Source of the DNA: Alphaproteobacteria bacterium
GTDB taxonomy: Bacteria; Pseudomonadota; Alphaproteobacteria; Rickettsiales; SXRF01
Length of the DNA: 16,076 nucleotides
Assembly: GCA_019243895.1 (NCBI GenBank)
Contig: JAFATP010000272.1
Span: 1-16,076 of the forward strand
Reading direction: 5' to 3'
Below the pieces are notes generated by a model. That model had not been told where the DNA came from and did no database searches. It saw only the letters and a list, made by a program, of their open reading frames with translations. Shown here one piece after another: positions 9,417-15,528 of the stretch (positions within the stretch are counted from its first letter, which is position 1; every line of letters starts with the position of its first letter). A program made the translations under genes and the position numbers.

Positions 9417-9588
9417 TTCTAGTGTAGTGTATCCCCCAAAGCTTACAGTAGTTTTCCGTCATCGCGCGGAGCGTCAGCGACGAAGCGATCCGGATCATTC
9501 AAATGCTTCCCGGATTGCTTCGTCGGACTTGCGCCCTCCTCGCAATGACGCCGGTTCGCAGTCTTTTGCGTGATACACTACACTAGAA
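9417..9588. mobile_element. 172-bp MITE-like element with 17-bp perfect terminal inverted repeats
   Basis: The ends TTCTAGTGTAGTGTATC (9417-9433) and its exact reverse complement (9572-9588) are perfect 17-bp inverted repeats. If the TA inside TTCTAG is the duplicated target, the true ends are GTGTAGTGTATC, as in MITEs of the IS630/Tc1-mariner type, which insert at TA. The element carries no ORF and encloses a second palindrome (9457-9550). The right end contains the stop codon of flgH (TAG, 9585-9583 on the minus strand). It lies between convergent transcription units and its RNA would fold into a long hairpin, so it may also act as a terminator or 3' stabiliser. Confidence 0.7.
9457..9550. 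repeat. Nested palindromic repeat (CGTCAT-GCG ... CAATGACG type)
   Basis: The left arm (9457-9493, starting CGTCATCGCGCGGAGCGTC) and right arm (9510-9550, ending CCTCGCAATGACG) are inverted copies of the same sequence around a 16-base centre. They pair through CGTCAT-GCG-GGAG and CGACGAAGC-ATCCGG blocks, with a mismatched middle. The motif CGTCATTGCGAGGAGC...GACGAAGCAATCCGG resembles a palindromic intergenic repeat that I recall from many alphaproteobacterial genomes. Here it forms the core of the larger inverted-repeat element. Confidence 0.75.
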
Positions 9589-10644
9589 CGGCGAGATAAC
9601 GTCCAGCACCTGGTTGCCCCAGGTGGGCTGCTGCACATCCATCAGCTGGCCGCGGCCGCTATAAGTGATGCGCGCTTCGGCGATCTGCGTGGAGTCCACC
9701 GAGTTGTCGGCGCGGATATCCTCCGGGCGGATCACTCCCTTGATGGAAATCTCGCGCATTTCGTAATTCACCAGCAGCTCCTGCTTGCCGTCGATCACCA
9801 GGTTGCCGTTGGGCAGCACCTGCGTCACCAGCGCCGCCACCTGCGTCACGATCTTGTCGGTGCGCTGCACGGTGCCGGTGCCCTTGTTGTCGTTAAAGCT
9901 GGTGGTGTTTATGAAAGGATTGTTATTGGCGGTATTATGGCCGATGCCGCCGAACAGGTGGCCCAGCACGCCCACCGCATTGGCGGCCTTGCTGGTCTGC
10001 GTGCCGTCGCGCTTGCGCTCGGTCTGGTTATTCACCTGCGCCTGATCGTTGATGTTGATGTTGACGCGCAGGATGTCGCCGGTTCTGGCGGCGCGCTGAT
10101 CGCGGAAAAAGGCGCGGCTGCCGGGCTGCCACAGGGAGTTGGCGTATTGCTCCGCATGTGGCTTGCTGGCGGGCATTGGCCAGGAGAGCGGCTCATAGGT
10201 CGGCTTGCGCACGGGGTCTTCCACCGCCGTGTGCGGCGGCGGCTTGCCCACCTGCTCCAGCTTGTCGATGGTGTTGGCGCAGCCGGAGGCCAGCAGCAGC
10301 ACCGGCAGGGTGATTCCCAGAAGCAGCGGCAAACGCCAGTAACGCTCTTTAGCGTTGAAGGATTCGCGTTCAGGCGGCACGCAGCCTGCGCTCGCGTCGC
10401 TCGCTAGTCGTCGCCTGCACTCCTCCCCGCCCCAGGCGTTGAAGGATTCGCGTTCAGGCGGCACGCAGCCTGCGCTCGCGTCGCCCGCTAGTCGTCGCCT
10501 GCGCTCCTCCCCGCCCCAGGCGGTGAAGGATTCGCGTTCAGGCGGCACGCAGCCTGCGCTCGCGTCGCTCGCTAGTCGTCGCCTGCGCTCCTCCCCGTCC
10601 CAGGCGGCGGGGAATGCCACCCGGAGGGATTTAGTTTCCGGCAT
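9583..10644 (-). CDS. flgH: Flagellar L-ring lipoprotein FlgH with repeat-expanded N-terminus
   Basis: FlgH forms the L-ring bushing in the outer membrane. The family body is clear: RTGDILRVNININDQAQVNN, then VLPNGNLVIDGKQELLVNYE, IKGVIRPEDI and IAEARITYSGRG near the end. A lipoprotein signal is present (RLPLLLGITLPVLLLASGC) but its acceptor is Cys122, where about 20-40 is normal. Residues 14-97 are three 28-residue copies of an in-frame tandem repeat (AWGGEERRRR...PPERESFN). The extended ATG at 10644 has a good ribosome-binding site (AAGGA, seven bases before) and overlaps the end of flgA by 14 bases, so it looks like the true original start. A TTG near residue 105 is the only nearby alternative and has poor signals. 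The stop codon lies in the end of the inverted-repeat element at 9417-9588. Confidence 0.93.
   Translation of the reverse strand: MPETKSLRVAFPAAWDGEERRRRLASDASAGCVPPERESFTAWGGEERRRRLAGDASAGCVPPERESFNAWGGEECRRRLASDASAGCVPPERESFNAKERYWRLPLLLGITLPVLLLASGCANTIDKLEQVGKPPPHTAVEDPVRKPTYEPLSWPMPASKPHAEQYANSLWQPGSRAFFRDQRAARTGDILRVNININDQAQVNNQTERKRDGTQTSKAANAVGVLGHLFGGIGHNTANNNPFINTTSFNDNKGTGTVQRTDKIVTQVAALVTQVLPNGNLVIDGKQELLVNYEMREISIKGVIRPEDIRADNSVDSTQIAEARITYSGRGQLMDVQQPTWGNQVLDVISPF
10352..10603. repeat. Three tandem 84-bp repeats inside flgH
   Basis: Copies at 10352-10435, 10436-10519 and 10520-10603 are exactly 84 bases each and differ from one another at only two or three positions. As 84 is divisible by three, the frame is kept and each unit encodes 28 residues in FlgH. 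The sequence following copy 3 (GCGGCGGGGAATGCC) is partly like the start of a unit, which may mark a degenerate fourth copy or the insertion site. I see only short palindromes in the unit (CGCAGCCTGCG). No other copy is present in the window. The near identity points to recent expansion. Confidence 0.95.
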
Positions 10645-11464
10645 ACTGTTTTCCTTCGCCCGGCGGCGTCACCGTCACGTTTTCCGCATCCTGCACCGCC
10701 GCCCGCACCACGGACTTGCTGTTCACGTTGCGCACTTCGATCACCTCGCCCTTGGCGGCGTCCGCCAGCGCCTGCCCGGTGGCGGTAATCACGATGTTGC
10801 CGGCGCGGAAATGCATGCTCACCAGCGCGTTGCGCTTCACCAGCACCGGCAGCGAGATTTCCACTTCGCGTACCGGGCGGTCGGCGGTGATGAGGGAGCG
10901 CGGCGTCTTGCCCGCCAGCGCCGCGGCGTCGGTAATCACGCCGGGGCGGCTGTAGCTTGCCGGAAAGTTCTGCATCGAGATGTCCTGCTCGCCGATGGCG
11001 TCGCCGCTGCGCATGGCGTGCCTGAGCGCGGGCAGAGACACCATTTCCTGCCACCGCCCGCCGATGGGCATGGCGGTCAGCACCTCGGAGCCGGAAGTGA
11101 CCAGTAAATTCGCCGTCCAGCGCATGGTCGATTTGTCGAAGGTGAGCGTGCGCAGCTCGGCCGCCAGCGGACGGGCGCTTTCATACAGCTTCTGCCCTCG
11201 CCCGCCCAGAATGGTGGCCTGCACATGCGCTGCGGCGCCCGCTTTGACCAAGGCTTCCGCCACCACCTCTTCCGTGTCTTTCGCGCTCAGCGCATAGGCA
11301 GCGGGAATCTGCGCGGGCGCGGCGGCCGCAGAGACGGCGGCGGCTTCGGCGGCAGGCGCGGCGAGCGTCACCGGCGCCGCGACGCTCGAATCGGCGGCAT
11401 AGGCGGAGGCTAATCCGAAGACGGCGCCGAAGGCCAGCGTCAACGCAAGAATAAAACGATACAT
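10631..11464 (-). CDS. flgA: Flagellar basal body P-ring formation chaperone FlgA
   Basis: FlgA is the periplasmic chaperone for P-ring (FlgI) assembly. The 277-residue product has a signal peptide ending AYA (21-23), an alanine-rich linker (about 25-57), then the SAF-type domain and the C-terminal FlgA domain with the conserved KGEVIEVRNVNSKSVVRAAV stretch. RHAMRSGDAIGEQDI and AALAGKTPRSLITADRPV are also typical. GAGGAG five bases before the ATG sets the start, 15 bases after flgG. It overlaps flgH by 14 bases, so translation of the two is probably coupled. FlgI itself is not in the window. Confidence 0.95.
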   Translation of the reverse strand: MYRFILALTLAFGAVFGLASAYAADSSVAAPVTLAAPAAEAAAVSAAAAPAQIPAAYALSAKDTEEVVAEALVKAGAAAHVQATILGGRGQKLYESARPLAAELRTLTFDKSTMRWTANLLVTSGSEVLTAMPIGGRWQEMVSLPALRHAMRSGDAIGEQDISMQNFPASYSRPGVITDAAALAGKTPRSLITADRPVREVEISLPVLVKRNALVSMHFRAGNIVITATGQALADAAKGEVIEVRNVNSKSVVRAAVQDAENVTVTPPGEGKQYAGN

Positions 11465-11479
11465 AACGGCTCCTCGGCT

Positions 11480-12268
11480 CTATTGGACTTGGTTCAGGGT
11501 TTGCATCATCTGGTCGGATTTGGAGATGACTTGCGTATTGAATTCATAAGCCCGCTGCGCGCGGATCAGATTGGTGATTTCGGTCACCGGGTCCACGTTG
11601 GAGGATTCCAGGAACCCTTGCAGGATCGCACCAAAGCCCTCGGTGTTGGCGATGCCGGTGATCGGCGCGCCGGAAGCGGGCGTCTGCAGGTATAAATTAT
11701 CGCCGGTGGCCTGCAACCCGCCTTCGTTCAGGAAATTCGCCAGTTGCAGCTGGCCCACGTTTTGCGGCGCCACCTGGCCGGTGATGGTAACGAACACCTC
11801 GCCGGACTTGTCGATGCTGATGGCGGTGGCGTTCTGCGGGATGGTGATGGTGGGCTGCAGCGCGAAGCCGTCGGCGGTCACCAGCTCGCCGGTAGCGGAA
11901 AGCTGGAACGTGCCACTGCGCGTATAGGCGATCTCGCCGCTGGGCAGCTGCACCTGGAAATAGCCGCGTCCCTGAATGGCCAGATCAAGCGTGCCTTGCG
12001 TATTTTGCAGCGCGCCGGCGTTGGTGTTGCGATAGATGGAGCCCACCTTCACCCCCAGCCCCAGCTGGATGCCGGTGGGAACGATGGTGCCGGAATCGCT
12101 GGAATTGGCGCCGACGCGGCGCAGGTCCTGATACAGCAGATCCTGAAATTCCGGGCGTTGCAGCTTATAGCCGGTGGTATTGATATTGGAGAGGTTCTGC
12201 GAGATGACGTCAACGAACAGCTGTTGCGCCTGCACGCCGGTGGCCGCGATATCCAGTGACCGCATCAT
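11480..12268 (-). CDS. flgG: Flagellar distal rod protein FlgG
   Basis: FlgG builds the distal rod of the flagellar axial structure. At 262 residues it has the usual length. The N-terminal rod motif (SQNLSNINTTGYKLQRPEFQ), the central FlgG segment (LGLGVKVGSIYRNTNAGALQ, GRGYFQVQLPSGEIAYTRSG) and the C-terminal helix (SNVDPVTEITNLIRAQRAYE, ending SDQMMQTLNQVQ) are all present. It is 28 bases after flgF; AAGGA lies about nine bases before the first of two consecutive ATG codons. Second gene of the flgF-flgG-flgA-flgH operon. Confidence 0.98.
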   Translation of the reverse strand: MMRSLDIAATGVQAQQLFVDVISQNLSNINTTGYKLQRPEFQDLLYQDLRRVGANSSDSGTIVPTGIQLGLGVKVGSIYRNTNAGALQNTQGTLDLAIQGRGYFQVQLPSGEIAYTRSGTFQLSATGELVTADGFALQPTITIPQNATAISIDKSGEVFVTITGQVAPQNVGQLQLANFLNEGGLQATGDNLYLQTPASGAPITGIANTEGFGAILQGFLESSNVDPVTEITNLIRAQRAYEFNTQVISKSDQMMQTLNQVQ

Positions 12269-12296
12269 AACGTATTATCCTTTTTTGCGATGTTCA

Positions 12297-13019
12297 TTAC
12301 GAAACCTGCTGTGTCCAGGTGGTGGCCGTCTTGCTTTCCAGATCGTACAATGCCGACACCATCTGCGCGGTATCGCTGACGGCGTGGGTGATATCCATGA
12401 TATGCGTGATCTCCAGCACCGGCTTCAGATTGGCGCCTTCCAGCACTCCCTGCACCACCGCGGGCACCGGCACCTGCGCGGGCGTCTGCGCGGTGGAATA
12501 AAGACGACTGCCCAGCCGGGTCATCATTTGGGGATTGGGGAAATCCACCACCGCGATGGTGGCGCGCTCCTCGCCGTTGACGGTGATATTACCGGCGGTG
12601 CCGATGGTGACGCGGCTGTCTTCGGGGTTGAAGGCGATATGCTGGCCGGTCTGGTCCAGCACAGGATAGCCCTCCACGCTGACCAGCGTGCCGGTGCCGT
12701 CCACCTGGAAATTTCCGGCGCGCGTATAGCGCGGGCCGAGCGGCGTTTCGAGTTGGAAATAACCGGGACCATTGATGGCCACGTCCAGCGGGTTGCCGGT
12801 GCTTTGCAGGTCGCCTTTGGTGGTGTCGCGATATTCGTTGGCGTCATTGGCCATGGCCAGCGGGCCGTTGGCGGGATCTTTCGCCAGATAGGTCGAAAAC
12901 ATGATGTGTGACGCGTTGAAGCCGGTGGTGTTGGCGTTGGCGAGGTTATTGGCGGTCACGTCCAGGTCGCGCACCAGCGCCAGTTGCCGGGAAAGGGTGA
13001 CATAAACCGCATTATCCAT
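12297..13019 (-). CDS. flgF: Flagellar proximal rod protein FlgF
   Basis: FlgF is a proximal rod protein. The 240-residue product has the N-terminal rod motif (TANNLANANTTGFNASHIMF), the hook-rod family core (GDLQSTGNPLDVAINGPGYF, TPLGPRYTRAGNFQVDGTG) and a C-terminal helix (LEITHIMDITHAVSDTAQM). The start MDNAVYVTLSRQLAL is typical. It is the first gene of the leftward flagellar operon, and a sequence close to the sigma-54 consensus lies 35 bases upstream of the ATG. Confidence 0.97.
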   Translation of the reverse strand: MDNAVYVTLSRQLALVRDLDVTANNLANANTTGFNASHIMFSTYLAKDPANGPLAMANDANEYRDTTKGDLQSTGNPLDVAINGPGYFQLETPLGPRYTRAGNFQVDGTGTLVSVEGYPVLDQTGQHIAFNPEDSRVTIGTAGNITVNGEERATIAVVDFPNPQMMTRLGSRLYSTAQTPAQVPVPAVVQGVLEGANLKPVLEITHIMDITHAVSDTAQMVSALYDLESKTATTWTQQVS

Positions 13020-13053
13020 GAGTGCCTCGCTTGCGAAATATCGCCCTTATGGA

Positions 13054-13069
13054 TGCAGGAAGCGTGCCA
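13054..13069 (-). promoter_or_regulatory. Sigma-54 (RpoN) promoter of the flgFGAH operon
   Basis: On the minus strand, TGGCACGCTTCCTGCA has a perfect -24 element (TGGCAC), five bases, then CTGCA against the consensus TTGCA. GG and GC are separated by exactly ten bases. Transcription would start near 13043, about 24 bases before the flgF ATG. Control of rod and ring genes by sigma-54 with an activator such as FlbD is known in Caulobacter and relatives. Confidence 0.8.
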
Positions 13070-13127
13070 ACTCATTCGAGACCGCATCCATCCTGGAATT
13101 TTGGAATATGTTGCGCGGCGCGCTTCC

Positions 13128-13143
13128 TGGCGCTATCGTGGCG
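13128..13143 (+). promoter_or_regulatory. Possible weak sigma-54 promoter for fliL
   Basis: TGGCGCTATCGTGGCG keeps the GG-N10-GC spacing but has a mismatch in each element (TGGCGC for TGGCAC, TGGC for TTGC). It lies 28 bases before the fliL ATG, where such a promoter would be expected. The neighbouring sites at flgF and fliM are much better. Confidence 0.35.
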
Positions 13144-13170
13144 CCGATCGAATAAACGGCGGAGTGCGGC

Positions 13171-13725
13171 ATGGCGATATTAGGCAAAAAGAAGAAAAAA
13201 GAGGCGGATGCTCCGGCGGAAGGCGCGGAAAAACCGGCGGAAGGGGAAGCCGCCGAAGGCGAAGCCCCGGCCGGCTCCAAGAAGAAAAAAATGATCATCA
13301 TCATCGCCGGCGCCGTCGTGCTGCTGGGGGCGCTTGGCGCGGGCGGCTATTTCATGTTCGCCAAGCACGGCGGTGGGGAAGCCGCCGCCGAGCACGCCGA
13401 AACCGGGGCAAAGGAAGGCCAGCCGGTGTTTTTCGACCTGCCGCAGATGCTGGTGAACCTGAATACCGGCACCAAGCAGGTAAGCTTCATTAAGACCACC
13501 GTGACGCTGGAGCTCGTCAGCGCCGCGGACGTGCCGGCGGTGCAGGCCAATCTTCCGCTGCTGATCGACAGCTACAACACTTTCCTGCGCGAGATGCGCG
13601 CCACGGATCTCTACGGCTCCGCCGGCATCTACCGGCTGCGCGAGGAAATGCTCTCCCGCGCCAACAAGCTGCTGGCGCCGGTCAAGGTGAAAGACGTGCT
13701 GTTCAAAGAACTCATCGTGCAATAA
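13171..13725 (+). CDS. fliL: Flagellar basal body-associated protein FliL
   Basis: FliL is a single-pass inner-membrane protein that supports the stator around the flagellar motor. The 184-residue product has a basic start (GKKKKK), an Ala/Glu/Pro-rich cytoplasmic part (11-35), a membrane helix (41-64, MIIIIAGAVVLLGALG) and a periplasmic FliL domain from about residue 78 (PVFFDLPQMLVNLNTG ... LREEMLSRANKLL ... VLFKELIVQ). GGAG six bases before the ATG supports the start. It is divergent from flgF over 151 bases and lies 112 bases upstream of fliM. Confidence 0.95.
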   Translation: MAILGKKKKKEADAPAEGAEKPAEGEAAEGEAPAGSKKKKMIIIIAGAVVLLGALGAGGYFMFAKHGGGEAAAEHAETGAKEGQPVFFDLPQMLVNLNTGTKQVSFIKTTVTLELVSAADVPAVQANLPLLIDSYNTFLREMRATDLYGSAGIYRLREEMLSRANKLLAPVKVKDVLFKELIVQ

Positions 13726-13757
13726 GCGCGGGTGCCCCTGCCTTTCCTCGCCCGCGC
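13726..13757 (+). other. Inverted repeat after fliL, possible attenuator
   Basis: GCGCGGG (13726-13732), immediately after the fliL stop, is complementary to CCCGCGC (13751-13757) across an 18-base loop. There is no T-run, so it is not a standard terminator; it may limit read-through into the separately promoted fliM or protect the fliL mRNA end. Confidence 0.3.
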
Positions 13758-13783
13758 TTGCGGTAGCCCTTCGCTCCGGCCCG

Positions 13784-13799
13784 TGGTACACTCCTTGCT
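13784..13799 (+). promoter_or_regulatory. Sigma-54 (RpoN) promoter of fliM
   Basis: TGGTACACTCCTTGCT matches TGGCAC-N5-TTGC(A/T) at all but one position, with GG and GC ten bases apart. Transcription would start near 13810, 28 bases before the fliM ATG. It lies in the fliL-fliM gap, so fliM and the genes after it can be transcribed independently of fliL. Confidence 0.75.
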
Positions 13800-13837
13800 T
13801 AAAGCTCACCGACACAATCGATTGATAAGGCGATACG

Positions 13838-14848
13838 ATGGCCGAAACCCCTGAAAATCCGCCAGGCACCGCATCCGCGGATTCCGGCCGCGTGCTGAAC
13901 CAGGATGAGGTGGACAGCCTGCTCGGCTTCGACAGCGAACAAGGCGCGGCCGATGCCAGCGGCATTTACGCCATCATGGACAAATCCATCATGGCGTATG
14001 AGAAGCTGCCGATGGTGGAAGTGGTGTTTGACCGGCTGGTGCGCCAGCTCTCCACATCGCTGCGCGCATTCACTTCGGACAACGTGGATGTGAGCCTTGA
14101 TTCCATGAGCTCGCTGCGCTTCGACGATTATCTGAACGCCATTCCGCTGCCCGCGCTGCTGGTGGTGTTCCGCGCCGTGGAATGGGAGAATTTCGGCATC
14201 GTCACGGTGGACAGCTCGCTGATTTACACCATGGTGGACATCCTGCTGGGCGGCAGGCGGCAGCCCAAGCCGGGCCGCGTGGAATCGCGGCCCTACACCA
14301 CCATCGAGCAGGATCTGGTGCGGCGCATGGTGGACGTGGTGCTGGCGGATTTAAGCGCGGCGTTCGAGCCGCTCTCCCCCGCCACCTTCCAGTTCGACCG
14401 GCTGGAAACCAATCCCCGCTTCGCCACCATTGCCCGCCCGGCCAACGCCGTGCTGCTGGTGCGCCTGCGGGTGGACATCGAGGAACGCAACGGCTTCATC
14501 CAGATCATGCTGCCGCACGCCACGCTGGAGCCGATCCGCGAGCTGCTGCTGCAAATGTTCATGGGCGAGAAATTCGGCCAGGATACGGTGTGGGAAAAAC
14601 ATCTGGGCAAGGAGCTGCATCACACCATGGTGGACCTCCACGCCGTGCTCAACGAAAAAGAGATCACGCTGGGCGAGGTGATGCGCTTCCGGGTCGGCAG
14701 CACGATTCTGCTCGACTGCATGCTGGAGGATGAGATAGTGTTGAAATGCGGTGACGTTCCGGTCACGCGCGGCAAGCTGGGCCGCGTGGGCGACCACATG
14801 GCGGTGTCGCTTAGCAAGCCGGTTGCGGAGCGCCAGGAGGAGGGGTAA
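13838..14848 (+). CDS. fliM: Flagellar motor switch protein FliM
   Basis: FliM is the C-ring subunit that binds CheY-P and FliG and sets the rotation sense. At 336 residues it has the usual length. The CheY-binding peptide is present near the start (LNQDEVDSLLGF, 20-31), followed by the middle domain (YEKLPMVEVVFDRLVRQLST, WENFGIVTVDSSLIYTMVDI) and the SpoA-type C-terminal domain (LGEVMRFRVGSTILLDC, GRVGDHMAVSLSKPV). AAGGCG five bases before the ATG supports the start. The last codons contain AGGAGGAGG, which also serves as the Shine-Dalgarno sequence of a tiny downstream ORF. Confidence 0.98.
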   Translation: MAETPENPPGTASADSGRVLNQDEVDSLLGFDSEQGAADASGIYAIMDKSIMAYEKLPMVEVVFDRLVRQLSTSLRAFTSDNVDVSLDSMSSLRFDDYLNAIPLPALLVVFRAVEWENFGIVTVDSSLIYTMVDILLGGRRQPKPGRVESRPYTTIEQDLVRRMVDVVLADLSAAFEPLSPATFQFDRLETNPRFATIARPANAVLLVRLRVDIEERNGFIQIMLPHATLEPIRELLLQMFMGEKFGQDTVWEKHLGKELHHTMVDLHAVLNEKEITLGEVMRFRVGSTILLDCMLEDEIVLKCGDVPVTRGKLGRVGDHMAVSLSKPVAERQEEG

Positions 14849-14893
14849 ATGATCGTTAAGCGGATAACCCTGTCAATCCTCGCCTCATCTTGA
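14849..14893 (+). CDS. Possible 14-residue leader ORF between fliM and the DUF6468-like gene
   Basis: An ATG directly after the fliM stop opens 14 codons (MIVKRITLSILASS) ending in TGA at 14891-14893. It is preceded by AGGAGGAGG, much the strongest Shine-Dalgarno sequence in the neighbourhood, whereas the next gene has none. Its stop overlaps a possible TTG start of the next gene (TTGA) and is two bases before that gene's ATG. This arrangement suits translational coupling. A remnant of a longer N-terminus is the alternative. Confidence 0.4.
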   Translation: MIVKRITLSILASS

Positions 14894-14895
14894 AT

Positions 14896-15516
14896 ATGCT
14901 GCTTCTGGAACTCCTCATCAATTTCATCGTCATGGCGCTGTTGGGCACCACCATCACCTATTGCTGGATCCTCAACAAGCGCATCACCGTGCTGCAGAAC
15001 AGCCGCAGCGAGCTGGCGGAATTGCTGCGGCATTTCGATGAGTCCACCAACCGCGCCTCGGAGAGCATCATGGCGCTGCAGATGGCCAGCAAGAAGATCG
15101 GCGAAACCATCCAGGCGCGCATCGAGAAAGCCAATTACGTGGCGGACGACCTTTCCTTCCTGATCGAGCGCGGCGGCCGCGTGAGCAGCGACATCCAGCA
15201 GGGCGCGCTGCCGCCGCCCCGCGCCAATCCCGGCCGCGCGCCGGACATGGCGGAGGCGGAGCGGGCGGTGCGCAAGGCGCGCGAGGCGGCGTCGCATGAA
15301 GAGCCGGAAGAAGAGCGCCCGCGCGGCGGCATGTCAACGCTGCAATCGATGCTTGAGAAACTCGCCTCCCGCGCCACGTCGGACCCGGCGCTGCGCGGAG
15401 CCCGGGCCGCCGGCACGCGCGAGCGCATTCCCCATCCGTCGGAGCCGGAAGCCAAGGCACGCTCCCGCACCGAACAGGAACTGCTTGAGCTTCTTCGCGC
15501 CAACAACAAGGTATAA
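14896..15516 (+). CDS. DUF6468-like flagellar-locus membrane protein
   Basis: The product is about 206 residues: a membrane helix at the start (LLLELLINFIVMALLGTTIT), a charged helical, probably coiled-coil part (about 28-90, with SRSELAELLRHFDESTNRAS and ARIEKANYVADDLSFLIERG), then a disordered Ala/Arg/Glu-rich tail ending EQELLELLRANNKV. The topology and the position directly after fliM match a conserved alphaproteobacterial protein annotated as DUF6468, found in flagellar clusters. Its exact role is not known to me. The ATG at 14896 is preferred; a TTG at 14890 would add two residues. It lacks its own Shine-Dalgarno sequence and may depend on coupling to the tiny ORF before it. Confidence 0.8.
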   Translation: MLLLELLINFIVMALLGTTITYCWILNKRITVLQNSRSELAELLRHFDESTNRASESIMALQMASKKIGETIQARIEKANYVADDLSFLIERGGRVSSDIQQGALPPPRANPGRAPDMAEAERAVRKAREAASHEEPEEERPRGGMSTLQSMLEKLASRATSDPALRGARAAGTRERIPHPSEPEAKARSRTEQELLELLRANNKV

Positions 15517-15528
15517 GCACGCTCACTC

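Noticed and set aside
10352..10603. CRISPR array reading of the flgH repeats
   Set aside because: The units are contiguous with no unique spacers, keep the reading frame and lie in a coding gene.
10355..11107. 250-codon plus-strand ORF through the 84-bp repeats and flgA
   Set aside because: The repeats stay open in other frames because 84 is divisible by three. The ORF is antisense to flgH and flgA and has no family resemblance.
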